Assembly (NCBI GenBank): GCA_029948255.1
Contig: JALIZF010001773.1
Coordinates: forward strand, 1-64,000
Reading direction: 5' to 3'
Source: Telmatactis stephensoni
Lineage: Eukaryota > Cnidaria > Anthozoa > Actiniaria > Isophelliidae
DNA: 64,000 nucleotides
Shown: positions 38,101 through 49,015 of the stretch, piece by piece
Numbering within the stretch: the stretch's first letter is position 1
Layout: each line of letters starts with the position of its first letter
Notes under the pieces: model-generated
What the model was told of the DNA's origin: nothing
Databases searched by the model: none
What the model saw: the letters and a program-made list of their open reading frames with translations, nothing else
Made by a program: the position numbers and the translations under genes

Positions 38101-41100
38101 TGATTTTTGCTGAGGGAGGAAAAACCCGGAGAACCCGGAGAAAAAACCCTCGTGGCATGGTAGAGAACAACACATCAAACAAACTCAATTCACATATGAT
38201 CCAGGCGCTCGAGCTGGGACTCGAACCCGGACCACAGCGGTGAAAGGCCAGCGCTCTAACCGCTCGGCCAACCATGCCACCCTTTAAACGTTGCTGTCAC
38301 CATTGAGCCACAAACACGCCACTTTCTGCGTTAAAAGTCGTACCGTTCCATTAGTTAGGCATAGAGGGATTTCATAGCAGCCATGTTTGTGAGCATATAC
38401 AATAGAAAGTTTTTGAAGGGCAAAAGACTTTATTTCTCTTGGGAGAAAATCTCGATTATTTTGACCACAAACATGTCTGTTTAACAAATTGAAGATGGTT
38501 TTGAGTTGTCTGTCCTCTTATTGACACACTCTTGACGTCATAAAATGTTCAAAAACTCAAGTGGAATTTTATGGCGTCAAGAGTGTGTCAATAAGGGGAC
38601 AGACAACTCAAAACCATCTTCAATTCGTTTTTTACAACAATTATTTGAGATAAAAGTTAAAAAATCCTTATCAAATGGGGCAACAGAACGAGCGCGCGCA
38701 GCGAAACACGTCAGCAGTGTGTCTGTTCTCATATTGACACTCTAATCAACCAATCAGATTGCGAGATTAGTATCAAGTGTTGTAAAACATGATATCCCTC
38801 TATTGGGTATCTTTACTTTGTTTTGACTTACCCATCACCATTGAGATCTGCTGCACAAAGTGTGCTACCAAAATAGCTGCCTGTCTGAAAGCAAATACAA
38901 CCAAGTATTTATCAGAAATCGTACGTACCTGACTAACATTTTGTATGTTCTATTGGTACCTCCCAATTAAGTACTTATGGGGAATTCACAGCAAAATAAC
39001 TAACTGAGAAAAAGAATAGGATATGAAGTGTTTTTGGTTTTGTTTACCTGATTTCCCACCTGAGGAGGTGCTAACTGTGATTTAAACACAATACCATCGT
39101 CTTGATTGACATCGTAAACTAAGACCTGGAATGAAAATAGAAAAAAGATGGAGAAAATTGCATTAATGAATCATGCTAGGAATTAAGGAATCTTATCAGT
39201 GAGTATTTACACTAGCGTCCTAATCGATTTATTTTTAGAACTGAACGAATCTAGTGCGAAAAATCGTCTTCACAACGAAAACCTTCGGGAATATGCGGGA
39301 GAAATATACCTCGTTCGCTTGTCCTTGCATGCTTGACAAATGATGGATAAAATTTGACAAGGGCAGTTTATAGACATAAGAATAGAAAAGTGTATGCTTG
39401 AACTTACTTTGCCAAGGATGTTATTGCCTCTTGGTGCGCCACCAGCGATGCCTGAAAAATAAAATTGAAATGAAAAAATCAACATATCAAGTGTATTAAG
39501 GCCTGACATTTATGTAAATTAGGTGGAATTTAGTCTCTTTTATAAAACATTGCGTTTTAAAGATATCGTAATGATTCGTTTATGGAAGATGTAAAACCAG
39601 ATCAATTTTTTTTAATTTTATTGGTCACGTGACTTTAAGGCAGCCAAAACGGTTTTTTTTTGAAAATGGGGTACATTTAGATATAATTATATAAAAAGGG
39701 CTTCCGCGCCCTTATCAAATCAAATTCCGATTTAAAATTATTTAATTACAAATGTGTCAATAAATTTTTCCAGTAGTCTCCCTCGGAGGGAGCGTTGCGT
39801 GACGAGGCTAAACACGGCTGCGAGAGAGACCATTTTTCCTGCTGTGTTTCGAATTCTAGTATTAATTCCTTTACGTATTTGTTACTTACGTATTTTCGTT
39901 CTTCACTCCAAACTTCATTTCACTTTCGTATATATTTTCCTTTCTTCTTTTCTCTTTTCTTTCTCTTCCATTTTCCATCTTTCCTACCTTCATTTCACTT
40001 TCAAACTCCATTTCACTTTCGCATATATTTTCCTTTCTCCTTTTATCTTTTCTTTCTTTTCCATTTTCCATCTTTCCTACCTTCATTTATTTCAAAAGAA
40101 AACAACAATCATACCTTCCTTATTGACGTCACTGAAGTAACCGCTGACCACATCGTAGCCTGCAGCATAAATAAACGAAAATGAATTCATGAAATATAAC
40201 TACCCTAACAACCACGTGTCACTGCTTGCTTACCCATGTAATCGAATTTGCCAAGGTGAGTTTTGTCTGAAATGCTATATTTTTTAGTGATCGGCGAATA
40301 ACGTTCCAGTCCACCTAAATAAAATTATAAGATTAGCCTTTTACTGATAAAGAAATCTGTATACTTTGACTGCGCGCTTCACCTGAGCTGTCGGTTGGTT
40401 TTGCAACAAGTATTGTGTGAGCAGACAAAGAAAGAATATTTACAGAAATTTTCACAGTTGCACTGGTGGTTCAGTGGTAGAATTCTCGCCTGCCACGCGG
40501 GAGACCCGGGTTCGATTCCCGGCCAGTGCAAAATGTTTTTCTTTTCTTCCTTTTTTATCACAACTTCTAGTAAATGTACTGAAGGCCAGGGTAACCCTAT
40601 TCAAATATAGGTTATTACTAATTCTCAAGTCTGAAAAACAAATACAGAAAGGTATGTTAATATACGTTACCTGACCAATAGAGATCTTTCCCAAAAATGC
40701 TGGTTCGGTACCAGCTCCACCCAACTTTACCCATAACCACACTCTGGCTTTGTGATAAATCTGCGCTGAATCCTAGCTGACAGTTGGCCTTGAATGTACT
40801 TCTACTCCCTAGAAATATATCGGGCATTTAAGATTTTTATACGAAAACTGTACAATGTGGCTTCGAACTACGCACTGCGGTTGGATTTGCTTCCTTCATC
40901 ACGTGATTTCAGCCATGTTGGAATTGGCAGGTACAAAAGAATATCTCTGTTTTCCCAGAAGATTTAGATTCTTTCGAATGTAAAATGATTTTATTGTTCT
41001 TGCCACCCAATATGGCAGTTGTCACGTGATCGTGGAAAACCTTATTTGAAATTTCAATAGGATTTTCTGTCACGGAACACTTCATGGAGGACTTGTTGAT

Positions 41101-44100
41101 AGCTCAACAAGCTCAATATCCCCATACCAATACGCTGTTAACCCCACCCTACAAGGGCGCAAGAGTTGGTAATGTTCTCTAGTTGGTAATGGGGGTGGTT
41201 AACGGCTATAATTGGATTATTAGTCCATTAAGGGATAAGTGATATTTTAGAAATCTTCTCACACACGTAACGGTTTTGGTTTAATGCTTGACCTTCTACC
41301 ATACATTACATTAAGTCAAAAACAAAAGTTTGTTAGTCTTATAAACCGATAGTAAAAAACGCTGTTTTCGTGAAATCACGAGGAAGCCATCTTGAGAGGT
41401 GACGTCACTGACTAAATTAAGTTGCCTGCGCATGCTCATTAGGATATGTTTATATAGATTTCAAATAAACTGAAAAGACAAAATTATAATTATCGTGCGA
41501 AATGTGAGATCGAATACGTGCCATCTGTACTTAAACCCAACATGTGATATAAACCCATAATAACCCAACACCTAGCCTCCTCCGCAGGCAACTGTTCGCT
41601 TTTTCGCTTTGGGCCTCCTGTGTTAAAGACACGTAGTGGATTTTGCACAGGAAGCCCAAAAGGTTGCCTGCGGAGGAGGCTACCCAACACCATGATATGC
41701 CAAGTATTTGGTAAACCAATAGATGCTTACCTCCATATGGTTTTAATACACTTTGTACTTTATTCAGGTTACCCTGCAGTAGATAACAACCACCAGACAA
41801 CATGGGTCGCAGCTCTGGACCCGCGTACGAGTCTCTAGAGCCGATATCGTTTATCTTGTGAATGTAGCGAGGTGCACATACCTAGAATAGTTTTTATTGT
41901 TTAGTCTGTACACCAGTTCTCACAGGAAGCCCAAACTCGATATCAGAGAATAAATGATATTTACATATTTATAGTAAATGTATGTAGTGACAAATCATCA
42001 TCTCTTTTCCCAAGATTTTGCAATAATCGTGTCCTTTTTGGTATAGAACTACATGCTCAAATAACGCTGAAACTCGGCCGCAAAGACAAAGCGGCCAAAA
42101 TAAGAGATCTATACTAAAAAAGAAACGATTATTGCAAAATCTTGAGAAAAGAATCTATGATCTGCCGCTACATACATTTACTGTACATATGTAAATATCA
42201 CCTATTCTCTAATATCGAGCTTGGGCTCCCTGTGGAGTTCTGTGGATAAAGGAAACTGTATAGGAAGAAGAGGCATGACGAAGAACCTCAATCTTCCTTA
42301 GCTTTAAATTACCTTTCACTTTTTAACCAATCAGCGCTCGAGTTATATCTCAAATATTATATAAATAGAGTTATAGAACCATTTGTACTTTGCAAGTACA
42401 TCGTATATTTTTTGAAAGACAAATAATGAATATGACCTTGACTAACTTACAAGCTCTCCTGATCCGTGTGCTACACGAAATCGTCCTGTCATTAAACCAC
42501 AGCCGCACCAAACCGCCGCATATTAGTATTTAGAGTAGTTTGAAGGACATTGCGCACGCATCCAAACACAGGATCAACAGAATTTGAAGATTATGTTTTG
42601 ATTGTTAATTTGCGGTAATTTAAGTTTAGAAACCTAACCTTACTTAGGTAAAGTAAAAGTAAGTCTACAGTGAACACCTGCTACAAGAATGTGCTGCTTT
42701 GGCTAAATATATCTTTGAAAACCGCCATCAATTATGTCCTAATATGTCTAGACGAAATAGTCTATGACGAAACTTTCAATTGCGATTGTCTTATTTTTTT
42801 AGGGGAATGTTTTCTGGAACGCACAAGTAGTTTTCTGATCAAAGTATTCTAATGTGTGTTTTGGTGTGGAAACTAGTCAAATTGTTATCATGTACTTGAA
42901 GTCGAAATTTCTCAGCTCCAGCTGTGGAATTAAAGCCACAGACTTCTTTGTTGATTCGATTAGATAGTAGATTCAACACCATAACGCACTGCAAGAAGCA
43001 GTATTAAGCTAAGATGGTCATCATCGCAGAATTTAACACAAATTCACACACTAGTCAGCATTGCCAACTGAGCTCAGATTTACTCAGGCCCTCTCGCGTA
43101 TAGAACGTGGCAACGTTTATTTTTAAACAAGCAATTTACAGTACAATATATGCAATTGCAAGAAGCATTCGATGGGTGTTTTCATAGCCGCGAATTCACC
43201 ATAAATTTATACGTTTGTCAGCGTACTCGGGCACCTCGTATTGCACCGGGCGATGTGTTTATTTTTATATATATACAGAGCAATTCATAATGCAATGCAA
43301 GAAGCAATACATAAGTACCCTCCTTAGATGGGAGAACCTACGTAGCACTCAGTTGATGCAAAAATATTCATAAAAATATAATGAACAATATAGAACAGTA
43401 GATGGAACGACAATAGATTATTACCCCTAAGCAGTGTCAACTTAGGTTACTCGGGCTACCCACCCATATTGCGTGGGACATGTGTAATTTTAAACGAGCT
43501 AGCAATATCTATTAGATTTTCTACTTACCACCGTTGTACCATTTTTACTCCTAAGAGTCGCCCCCAACATTTGACCACTTTTTGTTTCCATGGCTTCACG
43601 GGTACTGGAGCCAGGAGGAAAGTATTCTGTTTTCTCCGCTAATTGAAAAGAAAATTCCAAGCAAATATAAATTGTAGTTAGTTTTGTTGCCAAAATTCGA
43701 ATCAAAAGTTCCTTCTTTATGGTGTTTAAGATCTGAATCCATCGGATATCATGTCGCGTTGCTCCGCATTTGGGCAGTTTTTGGACCTTTTTGAGTTAAA
43801 AATCTTTGAATATTTACCATGCATTTGCTACCACCGCCAGCTGAAGTCGTTGGAAACAACCGAAGGAAACTAGAACGAGTTCTAGACATGTTCTAGAAAT
43901 AGCCCAAATGCGGAGCAGCGTATCATACTTGGTTTTTCTCGGGTGATGTTACATTGAACAACATTTTATTGCGCTAAACGTTGGTGTAGTGTAACGTTGG
44001 GGGCGCGGATTGATCGATGGCAACAATGTTGTGAGATTTTGAAGCTCGCGCAAACCTGCAAAGTGTTGCCGCAACAATATTGGGCTGATCGTAGCCGCGC

Positions 44101-47100
44101 GCCATGTAGCTGTAGCCTAGTATAACATCACGGCCTCCGTCTGTTTCTCAGGGCATATTGATACGCATATATCACGTAAGAATAAAATTAAGGATTCAAG
44201 ATTCAAGATATTGAAGATTATTCTATATTTATCATATGGCACAAACTACTTCCGGTGAAATCGCGCGCTCTGATTGGCTAAGAGCTTTGAAAGTTGGCCG
44301 GATGTTATTTTTCGATAATTACGGGATTCAAAAATTCATCTTCGTCTTACATCATCGTACAAAGAATAAATAGAAAACCTATTAAAACACTTATACACTT
44401 TCTTTATAGCTACCAATTAAAAGAAAAAGAACAGGAATAAAACTAACTTACAGGTGTGAAACACTAAACAAGGTTTCGATCACCAAAAGATATGGTGTTT
44501 TACAAAAATATAGGCGACCTTAAAATCATGCTAGTTGAGATAAGAGGACAGAGTGTCCTCAAAATCACATGAAAACTAAAAAGAAAGACACACTGTGGCT
44601 GCAGCTTCACAAGCATACTTTTGGTTGAAATGAACCATCATAAAACTTACAGTTTTGAGTATATTCAATCTTGCATCTTCCTTTATTCCTTTAATTTTTG
44701 AGAGGCAAAGGATATGCTGCCTCCAAGTGTTCAATAGCCACTTCATATTTTTCCTCAAAACATTTCCGTTTTATCTAGTTTAATACCATCAAGTGAGGGA
44801 AAAGACACCATACAAGTCCACCACGAGTTGACGAACGTACCGACGAATCATGTCCAACTCAAAAATGTCATTTTGGCTATAAAGATTCACTTTATCATTA
44901 TCTTATTTGTCTCATTAGTCTTATTTGTTATTAAATTATCCTTGAGTTTGTAGTGCTGTCAGGGATCTTGTTCTTAAAGCATTTTACTAAGAAAACGATC
45001 TTGACTATATTGATATTGTAATTTTTTGGTTAATAGACTTGCAAAATAAAAAAAGGCGGGAAACCAGCAGCGCGCGCGCTTAAACCGGAAATCACGTCCA
45101 AATGTTAAAAAAGATGGGGAAAAGGTTCAAAATAACTTTTAATTGACTGACTTCTTATTAACCTCGTTCGCTTGGACATTACTGTCTGTACTGTCAAGAT
45201 CTCGATCTGACATTTCTCCGTAATGACCGCGCTCTCGGTTAATAAGAAGTAAATATACAAAACGTAATAGACGGGAGAAGGAATGTTTGTACAAACTTAC
45301 GCTTATTATCAACATTAATGATTTCACAGGCTTTGGATCCAGCGGTCTCACATTTGAATATAGCACCATATTTAGGAAGTACTTTGCCATCTGGCGCAGT
45401 GACGTTACTGAAAGGTGCCCCGACTAGTAACCTAACAGATAAAACGAAATAAAAACATGAAATTAGATCATAATCGCATTGCCATTTGTTGCTTTTTTAT
45501 AAAGTACTGCATGTACTCTAGTGATTAATATCAAGTTAGCTTGAGCAAAAATTACGACGTCGACGCTCCGTCTCATACACGTGATAAAAATATCCGAATA
45601 TCTTAGGTCCCGTCCGTCCAAAGTAATGCATTTTTGTTTGAATCCTTGATACCATTCGATGCATTTTGGCCTTCCGTGCGAAAAAGAAGAGGGGAGGGGG
45701 AGGGGGGTTGGAATGCGTTTTCAGTTTATCTGGAATTGAGAGTAAATGTACCCTTAGATGATCTCGTCTTAGTGTCTCGCGCTAGCTATCAAATCCGACT
45801 CCTCGTGTGAATAAAAAAAGATAAAAAATCATGTACAATGGCCCCAGTAAGACGACAAACTTGAAGAGGGTATCCGCTTACGTAAATTATTGTTCTCAGT
45901 CATTTGAAATATAGTTGTGAGTATAGTCTATCGACTTCCTCTAGTGTTTTGGTAATCGTATGAAGATTTAGTCCTAAAATTGGCTTAACATTGCTATCAC
46001 TGAAATAGTTTTCTGTTAACACTATTTTGCTGACCTCGATCAAAATGTAACAGGATTTAGAGCTCGAGAGGATTTTAGCGACCCTTTGCGTGAGAGGATG
46101 ATCAATCAAAATACGTAAAGAAAGCAGGATTATCTGATAAGACGGCTATTTAAACGACACGTAAAAATAATAAGAGAGAACGTGTTGTTCAACAGATATC
46201 GAAAGGGAGAACTAAGAATGTCGTAGAAACTATTGAAAAAAAACCCGAATCGATCCAACGACAACGCGACGTTGAAGTACGTACTGCCCCGCAAGCAGAC
46301 ACGAGCTCAAACAAACAAACAAACAAACAAACAAACAAACAAACAAACAAACAAACAAACAAACAAACAAACAAACAAACAAACAAACAAACAAACAAAC
46401 AAACAAACAATTAATCAAGAAAAGAAACCAATAATCAAACAAGCAAAGGACAAACAAACAAACAAACAGGTAGACTGAGGCAGGCTTACACGTACCCATA
46501 CTGTTGCAAACGTGCAACCGGGGTACAGCAAACTCAAGGACCAAACACTAGTGTATGGACACTGAAGTTGTCCAACGTTTTTTATTTCATTACTATTATT
46601 TTTTTATGGAGAAGGTTTCCCGCTATTCAAAGTGCGTTTCAGTTTATCAACGAACCAAGGCCACTTCCTCATTCCTCAACATATTTCCCGCTATTGGCCG
46701 AGATTTTAAACTGACCACGACCACTACTGTTTTATTTTGACAATGCTGTCTACATTAATCATGTTAAACCTAAACCGGGGCTGGAATGAATTGCTGTCTG
46801 TTTTTTTTTCCCAAAAGATGAAAAGATTAAAGGCATTTAAGGGCACAAGACTGTATCAATATGACAAATCGATTCGTCGCACACTCGGAATGCGAACGTG
46901 ATGCGGTACGAACAGTTTCCGAGCACGTTGATATTCCGAGTATGCGACGAATTTTAAAATTTGTCATAAAGATTCAAACTCAGTCTTGAGGGCAATTAGT
47001 AATAGGTACATCTAACTAAGATACATTCCATAATTCCATATTTATGCATTACGAGATAAGTTCGGCGCAAAGCCGAGGAGTGTCCGATGGCTAACCGAAC

Positions 47101-48361
47101 GGATATCCGCGATTCGGTTTTCGGATATTTGGAATTTAAATAGTCGATTGCTTCACGTCCATGCAGTAATTGACTTCCCGAATAAAAAGCCGACAAAAAG
47201 TCTTCGCCTTCGGCCTAATGAACGATTTCCTTAGAAGACTTAAATTGTGATAGTTTGTTGGTAGCAAATGACACGTATATTAAGAAGTAACAAAAGCCAG
47301 CGGTAAATGGGATAAATAGGCTTAAAATTAGTTCTCGTGATATGTGACTGCTAAATGAGCTTAAAATGTCTATGATGTCTCAGTTATAAAAACCTTTAGA
47401 GATGAAAAGCGGCAAAGACAATCGAAAGCAAACCCAAAATAGAGGTCACAGGTTCAGTCTGAGCGATGCTGTCGCTTTGGATAAAGACATAAAGAAAAAC
47501 ATTGAGGTCAAGCAAAAATTATTTAATTTGCGCAAGAACTGATCATTTTATAAAACGAATTAACGTCTTTTGGCTTGACCATTCGGTTCCTTTGGTTTCA
47601 TTATTTGAATTCCTCATTAATAGTTCGTAGATTAATCAACAAAAAAAGCCAACTTGAAAACAAGAAATAAAGAATACGTCACTCCAAAAGTTACCCTGAC
47701 GACAGAAATGCTTATCAAAAAGAGAACGTAATTTTTGTGGCAGAATTCAAGCCACATCATCAACCAAGTTGTCTCAGCAAGAAAGAGTTTTCACAGCGTA
47801 AGTGAAAGTTGTCTGTTCGAACAAAATTTAAAATTATACCATAATTACACAATTACTTGGGAAACCAAACTTGTTCACCATTTTCTTTGAATTCCACAAA
47901 ATATTAATGCGCAAATGGAGAATATTAGCGTACTGATATGGACCAAAATGTTATACTGAGCTAATAAAATCATTTTTTAAAGAAACAAATTAAATATACC
48001 TCAAATGTAAAGTTTGATCTTTAATTGGTCGAATAAGAAATTATCATTTCATATTTGGAGAATGTTTTCCATAAACTTAAAAATACTTGGTATAATTGAC
48101 ATTACTTGGCCAATTTTTTGTCAGTGGTAACTCCACTGATTTATGTTTTGGAGTATATATATTTTACTAGTTCGAACAAAGTATATTTACTTACCATCTC
48201 GTATTTTCATGTTGATGCAGTACTACGGAAAATCCAAAAAAGTCCGTTTCAGTTCTGTTTGGCTGCGAGAAAACCCTCAACGTCCGAGTATCGAGATTAA
48301 ACCCTCGTGTCCAGACCATAGTGCAACCGAGCAGAGCGAAAAAATGTAGATACGTTAACAT
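23611..48361 (-). CDS. Integrin alpha chain, non-I-domain type, 27 coding exons, complete
   Basis: Cell-surface adhesion receptor subunit that pairs with an integrin beta chain to link extracellular matrix to the cytoskeleton. Coding exons in transcript order: 48195-48361, 45301-45431, 43529-43638, 41731-41881, 40671-40808, 40234-40314, 40115-40159, 39408-39451, 39048-39125, 38832-38884, 37300-37381, 36784-36895, 36411-36508, 35655-35745, 34672-34834, 34089-34132, 33461-33630, 32906-33126, 31793-31940, 31142-31225, 29648-29718, 28494-28599, 27737-27850, 26809-26925, 25711-25803, 24821-24946, 23611-23688. All have AG/GT borders and together keep one frame for 971 residues. Seen: signal peptide, FNLD mature start, VGAP propeller motifs, Asp-rich calcium loops, a membrane segment and a GFFSR tail. 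No I domain is inserted. Exon 16 (34089-34132) is the least certain: it is placed by phase and a good acceptor. The exact alpha subfamily cannot be told by eye. Confidence 0.93.
25134..25264. mobile_element. MITE family with TAGCCTCCTCCGCAGGC ends, copy 2 (131 bp)
   Basis: Left end TAGCCTCCTCCGCAGGC, right end GCCTTCGGAGGAGGCT. Flanks GTATCCAGCA (25124-25133) and GTATCCAACA (25265-25274) are a slightly diverged target duplication. It lies in integrin intron 25. Confidence 0.82.
25711..34834 (-). CDS. Integrin alpha exons 15-25: thigh and calf ectodomain
   Basis: These exons encode the leg of the receptor, made of beta-sandwich domains. Signatures include RRIVEIEATIKPE (exon 15), where the family has the RPVV strand that enters the thigh; CKGEVCKPDLAVTG (exon 18), the conserved C..NVC.PDL calf-1 start; LNIENTANDASYLSTVTLYFP (exon 19), the classic 'N.G..AY.A.L....P' strand; CHIGNPFKAKAK (exon 20), matching C.(L)GNP; ISFEF/VINVEVDS strands (exon 21); QPEEIIYNYG (exon 22); and NHGPSFVEDVVAMIQVP (exon 23), the calf-2 'NxGPS' motif. 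Exons 23/24 join in phase 0 and exon 24 supplies GGPGKCNAV. No furin-type light/heavy cleavage site is obvious. Confidence 0.9.
27433..27503 (+). tRNA. tRNA-Gly(GCC), copy 1, antisense in integrin intron 23
   Basis: A 71-nt cloverleaf: 7-bp acceptor stem GCACTGG/CCAGTGC with discriminator A, A box GGTTCAGTGGTAG, anticodon loop CTGCCAC (anticodon GCC), B box GGTTCGATTCC. A T-run at 27505-27517 is a Pol III terminator. Compared with the other three copies, base 47 is A instead of C, which breaks the outermost T-stem pair (A opposite G). It may be slightly impaired but keeps both internal promoter boxes. A 114-bp palindromic element begins at 27540, just downstream. Confidence 0.93.
27540..27653. 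mobile_element. Palindromic 114-bp element with 9-bp target duplication beside tRNA-Gly copy 1
   Basis: TAGGCTCAGATTTC at the left and GAAATCTGAGCCTA at the right. The interior is nearly a perfect hairpin (GATTCGTGCGCCCGCGATAC and its complement around a GTGACGTCAC centre). Flanks 27531-27539 and 27654-27662 are both AAGTAAAGT. Confidence 0.88.
29830..30420 (-). pseudogene. LINE 3' end with reverse-transcriptase C-terminal remnant
   Basis: Minus-strand frame 30107-30400 ends FVPRKNLNYGQFGVDYSAA...WNEIPLEIKNSSSITSF..KKFKHFL and a stop. This matches the conserved 'R..NYG...F...G...WN.LP..I....S...FK..L...L' tail of CR1/L2-like LINE polymerases. Only the last domain remains, so it is 5'-truncated. 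The 3' part runs to AATAAATAATAAATACCATG repeats near 29860-29905. It lies in integrin intron 20. Confidence 0.78.
30569..30801. mobile_element. Palindromic element with GGCCCAGTTCAGACGTCGAA ends
   Basis: The left end GGCCCAGTTCAGACGTCGAA and right end TTCGACGTCTGAACATGGCC are inverted, with inner arms CATTTTGTAGATGAGAAGTG and its complement. A scrap of the same end (ATTCGACGTCTGAACTTGGC) occurs at 33236. In integrin intron 20. Confidence 0.78.
33292..33362 (+). tRNA. tRNA-Gly(GCC), copy 2, antisense in integrin intron 17
   Basis: Same 71-nt cloverleaf as the other copies, with A and B boxes and anticodon GCC intact. The single difference, T at base 65 in the 3' acceptor strand, turns a G-C pair into a tolerated G-U wobble. 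A TTTTT terminator lies at 33370-33374. The gene is on the strand opposite the host integrin transcript. Confidence 0.95.
34063..34092. repeat. Perfect 30-bp palindrome of TTACGTAA words
   Basis: TTACGTATTACGTAA is followed directly by its own reverse complement. It overlaps the last four bases of the putative integrin exon 16 and its donor site, so the donor is uncertain. Confidence 0.9.
35655..45431 (-). CDS. Integrin alpha exons 2-14: seven-bladed beta-propeller
   Basis: Exons 2 to 14 encode the ligand-binding head. Visible landmarks are LLVGAPFSN and the Cys-rich 'YGAIFKCET...KAC' stretch (exon 2); SGQMLGATLRS (exon 3); VCAPRYIHK and the GGCYLLQGN strand (exon 4); GYDVVSGYFSDVN (exon 7); GIAGGAPRGNN (exon 8); and YFGSTLCAADLNGDGLSDLLVGAP (exons 10 and 11). 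DLNRDGYQDVVIGAP (exons 12 and 13) and GYSISGAVDVDKNAYP (exon 14) follow. The DxNxDG loops (about residues 328-336 and 390-398) are calcium-binding loops on the underside of integrin propellers. The third loop (453-461) ends in Ala where the family normally has Asp. There is no 180-200 residue insertion between blades 2 and 3, so no I domain. Confidence 0.92.
37017..37087 (+). tRNA. tRNA-Gly(GCC), copy 3, antisense in integrin intron 11
   Basis: Canonical 71-nt tRNA-Gly with fully paired acceptor (GCACTGG/CCAGTGC), anticodon (CTCGC/GCGGG) and T stems, and anticodon GCC. A T-run at 37094-37101 would terminate Pol III. It is identical to copy 4. Confidence 0.97.
37958..38281 (-). mobile_element. 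tRNA-derived SINE, full length
   Basis: The minus-strand head GTGGCATGGTTGGCCGAGCG carries an A box (TGGCCGAGCGG) and, about 35 nt on, a B box (GGTTCGAGTCC). Its layout recalls a tRNA of the Ser/Leu class but lacks a clean cloverleaf. A central GGTTTTTTCTCCGGGTTCTC/CCTCCC block follows, then a tail of ATTTATTT repeats. It sits in integrin intron 10. Confidence 0.75.
38487..38625. repeat. Long hairpin, arms of about 60 bp
   Basis: AATTGAAGATGGTTTTGAGT at 38487 pairs with its complement ending at 38625. The arms differ at only a few bases around a loop of about 17 nt. In integrin intron 10. Confidence 0.85.
40460..40530 (+). tRNA. tRNA-Gly(GCC), copy 4, antisense in integrin intron 5
   Basis: Canonical 71-nt tRNA-Gly(GCC), identical to copy 3 and with all stems paired. 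A TTTTT run follows at 40536-40540. It sits in a 356-bp integrin intron between exons at 40314 and 40671, so it fills about a fifth of that intron. Confidence 0.97.
41573..41682. mobile_element. MITE family with TAGCCTCCTCCGCAGGC ends, copy 3 (110 bp)
   Basis: Perfect terminal inverted repeats (TAGCCTCCTCCGCAGGCAAC and complement). Flanks 41564-41572 and 41683-41691 are both CCCAACACC, a perfect 9-bp target duplication. It lies in integrin intron 4, 49 bp from the exon 4 border. Confidence 0.9.
41921..42234. mobile_element. CACAGGAAGCCC palindromic element, copy 1
   Basis: The left end is CACAGGAAGCCCAAACTCGA and the right end its near complement. Inner arms (GCAATAATCGT and complement, TTTACATAT and complement) make most of it a foldback. 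Flanks CAGTTCT/GAGTTCT are consistent with a 7-bp target duplication with one change. In integrin intron 3. Confidence 0.72.
46309..46410 (+). repeat. (AAAC)n microsatellite
   Basis: About 25 uninterrupted CAAA units in integrin intron 1. The long Thr/Asn/Lys/Gln and Cys/Leu/Phe/Val frames over it are artefacts. Confidence 0.97.
46860..46970. repeat. Hairpin-forming inverted repeat
   Basis: ATGACAAATCGATTCGTCGC pairs with GCGACGAATTTTAAAATTTGTCAT across a short unpaired middle. The CACTCGGAAT/ATTCCGAGT words also pair. In integrin intron 1. Confidence 0.75.
48195..48361 (-). CDS. Integrin alpha exon 1: signal peptide and first propeller strand
   Basis: The ATG (complement of 48359-48361) opens a hydrophobic leader of about 20 residues (MLTYLHFFALLGC...), followed by FNLDTRTLRVFSQP, the usual N-terminus of mature integrin alpha chains, then DFFGFSV and ...ENTRW. 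The donor (GTAAGT) leaves TG, which the next exon at 45431 completes to Trp before LLVGAPFSNVT. This reproduces the family pattern in which W-LLVGAP ends the first FG-GAP repeat. The 5' UTR and promoter lie above 48361 and were not defined. Confidence is high because leader, mature start and phase all agree. Confidence 0.92.
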
Positions 48362-49015
48362 CTTTGTCAGTAAAAGGCCAAGCTGCTGTTCATTTCGTAG
48401 TGTTATGTTATTATGATGGTTTTTGATGGTTTTGAATACTTAAGGCATTTGTGGCAATTGTGACAACTTGTGGTCACACCAGGGCGGTGACTGATGTCAC
48501 ATCCGGTCCGTCACGAATGCTCTCCGTCACTAATTTCATAAACTCCCAATCTTCAAAATTTCCTTTCCGATCAAATCTACATCTCATCTCATATTAAATT
48601 TTAATCACCCTTTTCCCAAAAATTCATCAAATTAGCTTTAATTAGTAGGCTTTATTGAGTCTGTTTTCAGTGATGTTTCCGCTGTTTTCTTTGTTGAGAA
48701 ACCACTGATTCCGGCCAAACTGAAGGGAGAAAGTAAATCAGAAATCATTTGCACCAAACCATGTATAAACAATATAGATCACTTCCGGATATGATCCACC
48801 TTTTGTCATGGTACCACCGTTTGTTTTGTCTACATCAAGTAATCCATGTTAAAAAGTTTTCAAGGTTTTCGATTTGATTATATACTGGAGAGCATTAATA
48901 GTATAATGCATAATCCAAAAAGCTTTGAAGGGAAAACATTAAGCTATAAGCATGCCTAAAGTTTTATATCATTGCAAACAGGAAAAAGTTGAGTTTCCTT
49001 GTATTCATTCAACCG
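48362..49015. promoter_or_regulatory. Upstream region of the integrin gene
   Basis: Should contain the integrin promoter and 5' UTR. No TATA box or strong motif was identified, and no other gene was seen. Confidence 0.3.

Noticed and set aside
38208..38281. A functional tRNA of the Ser/Leu class on the minus strand
   Set aside because: A and B boxes are present but the cloverleaf is not clean, and the sequence continues into a SINE body and tail.
46189..46544. Cys/Leu/Phe/Val and Gln/Thr/Asn/Lys repeat proteins
   Set aside because: Translation of the (AAAC)n microsatellite inside an integrin intron.
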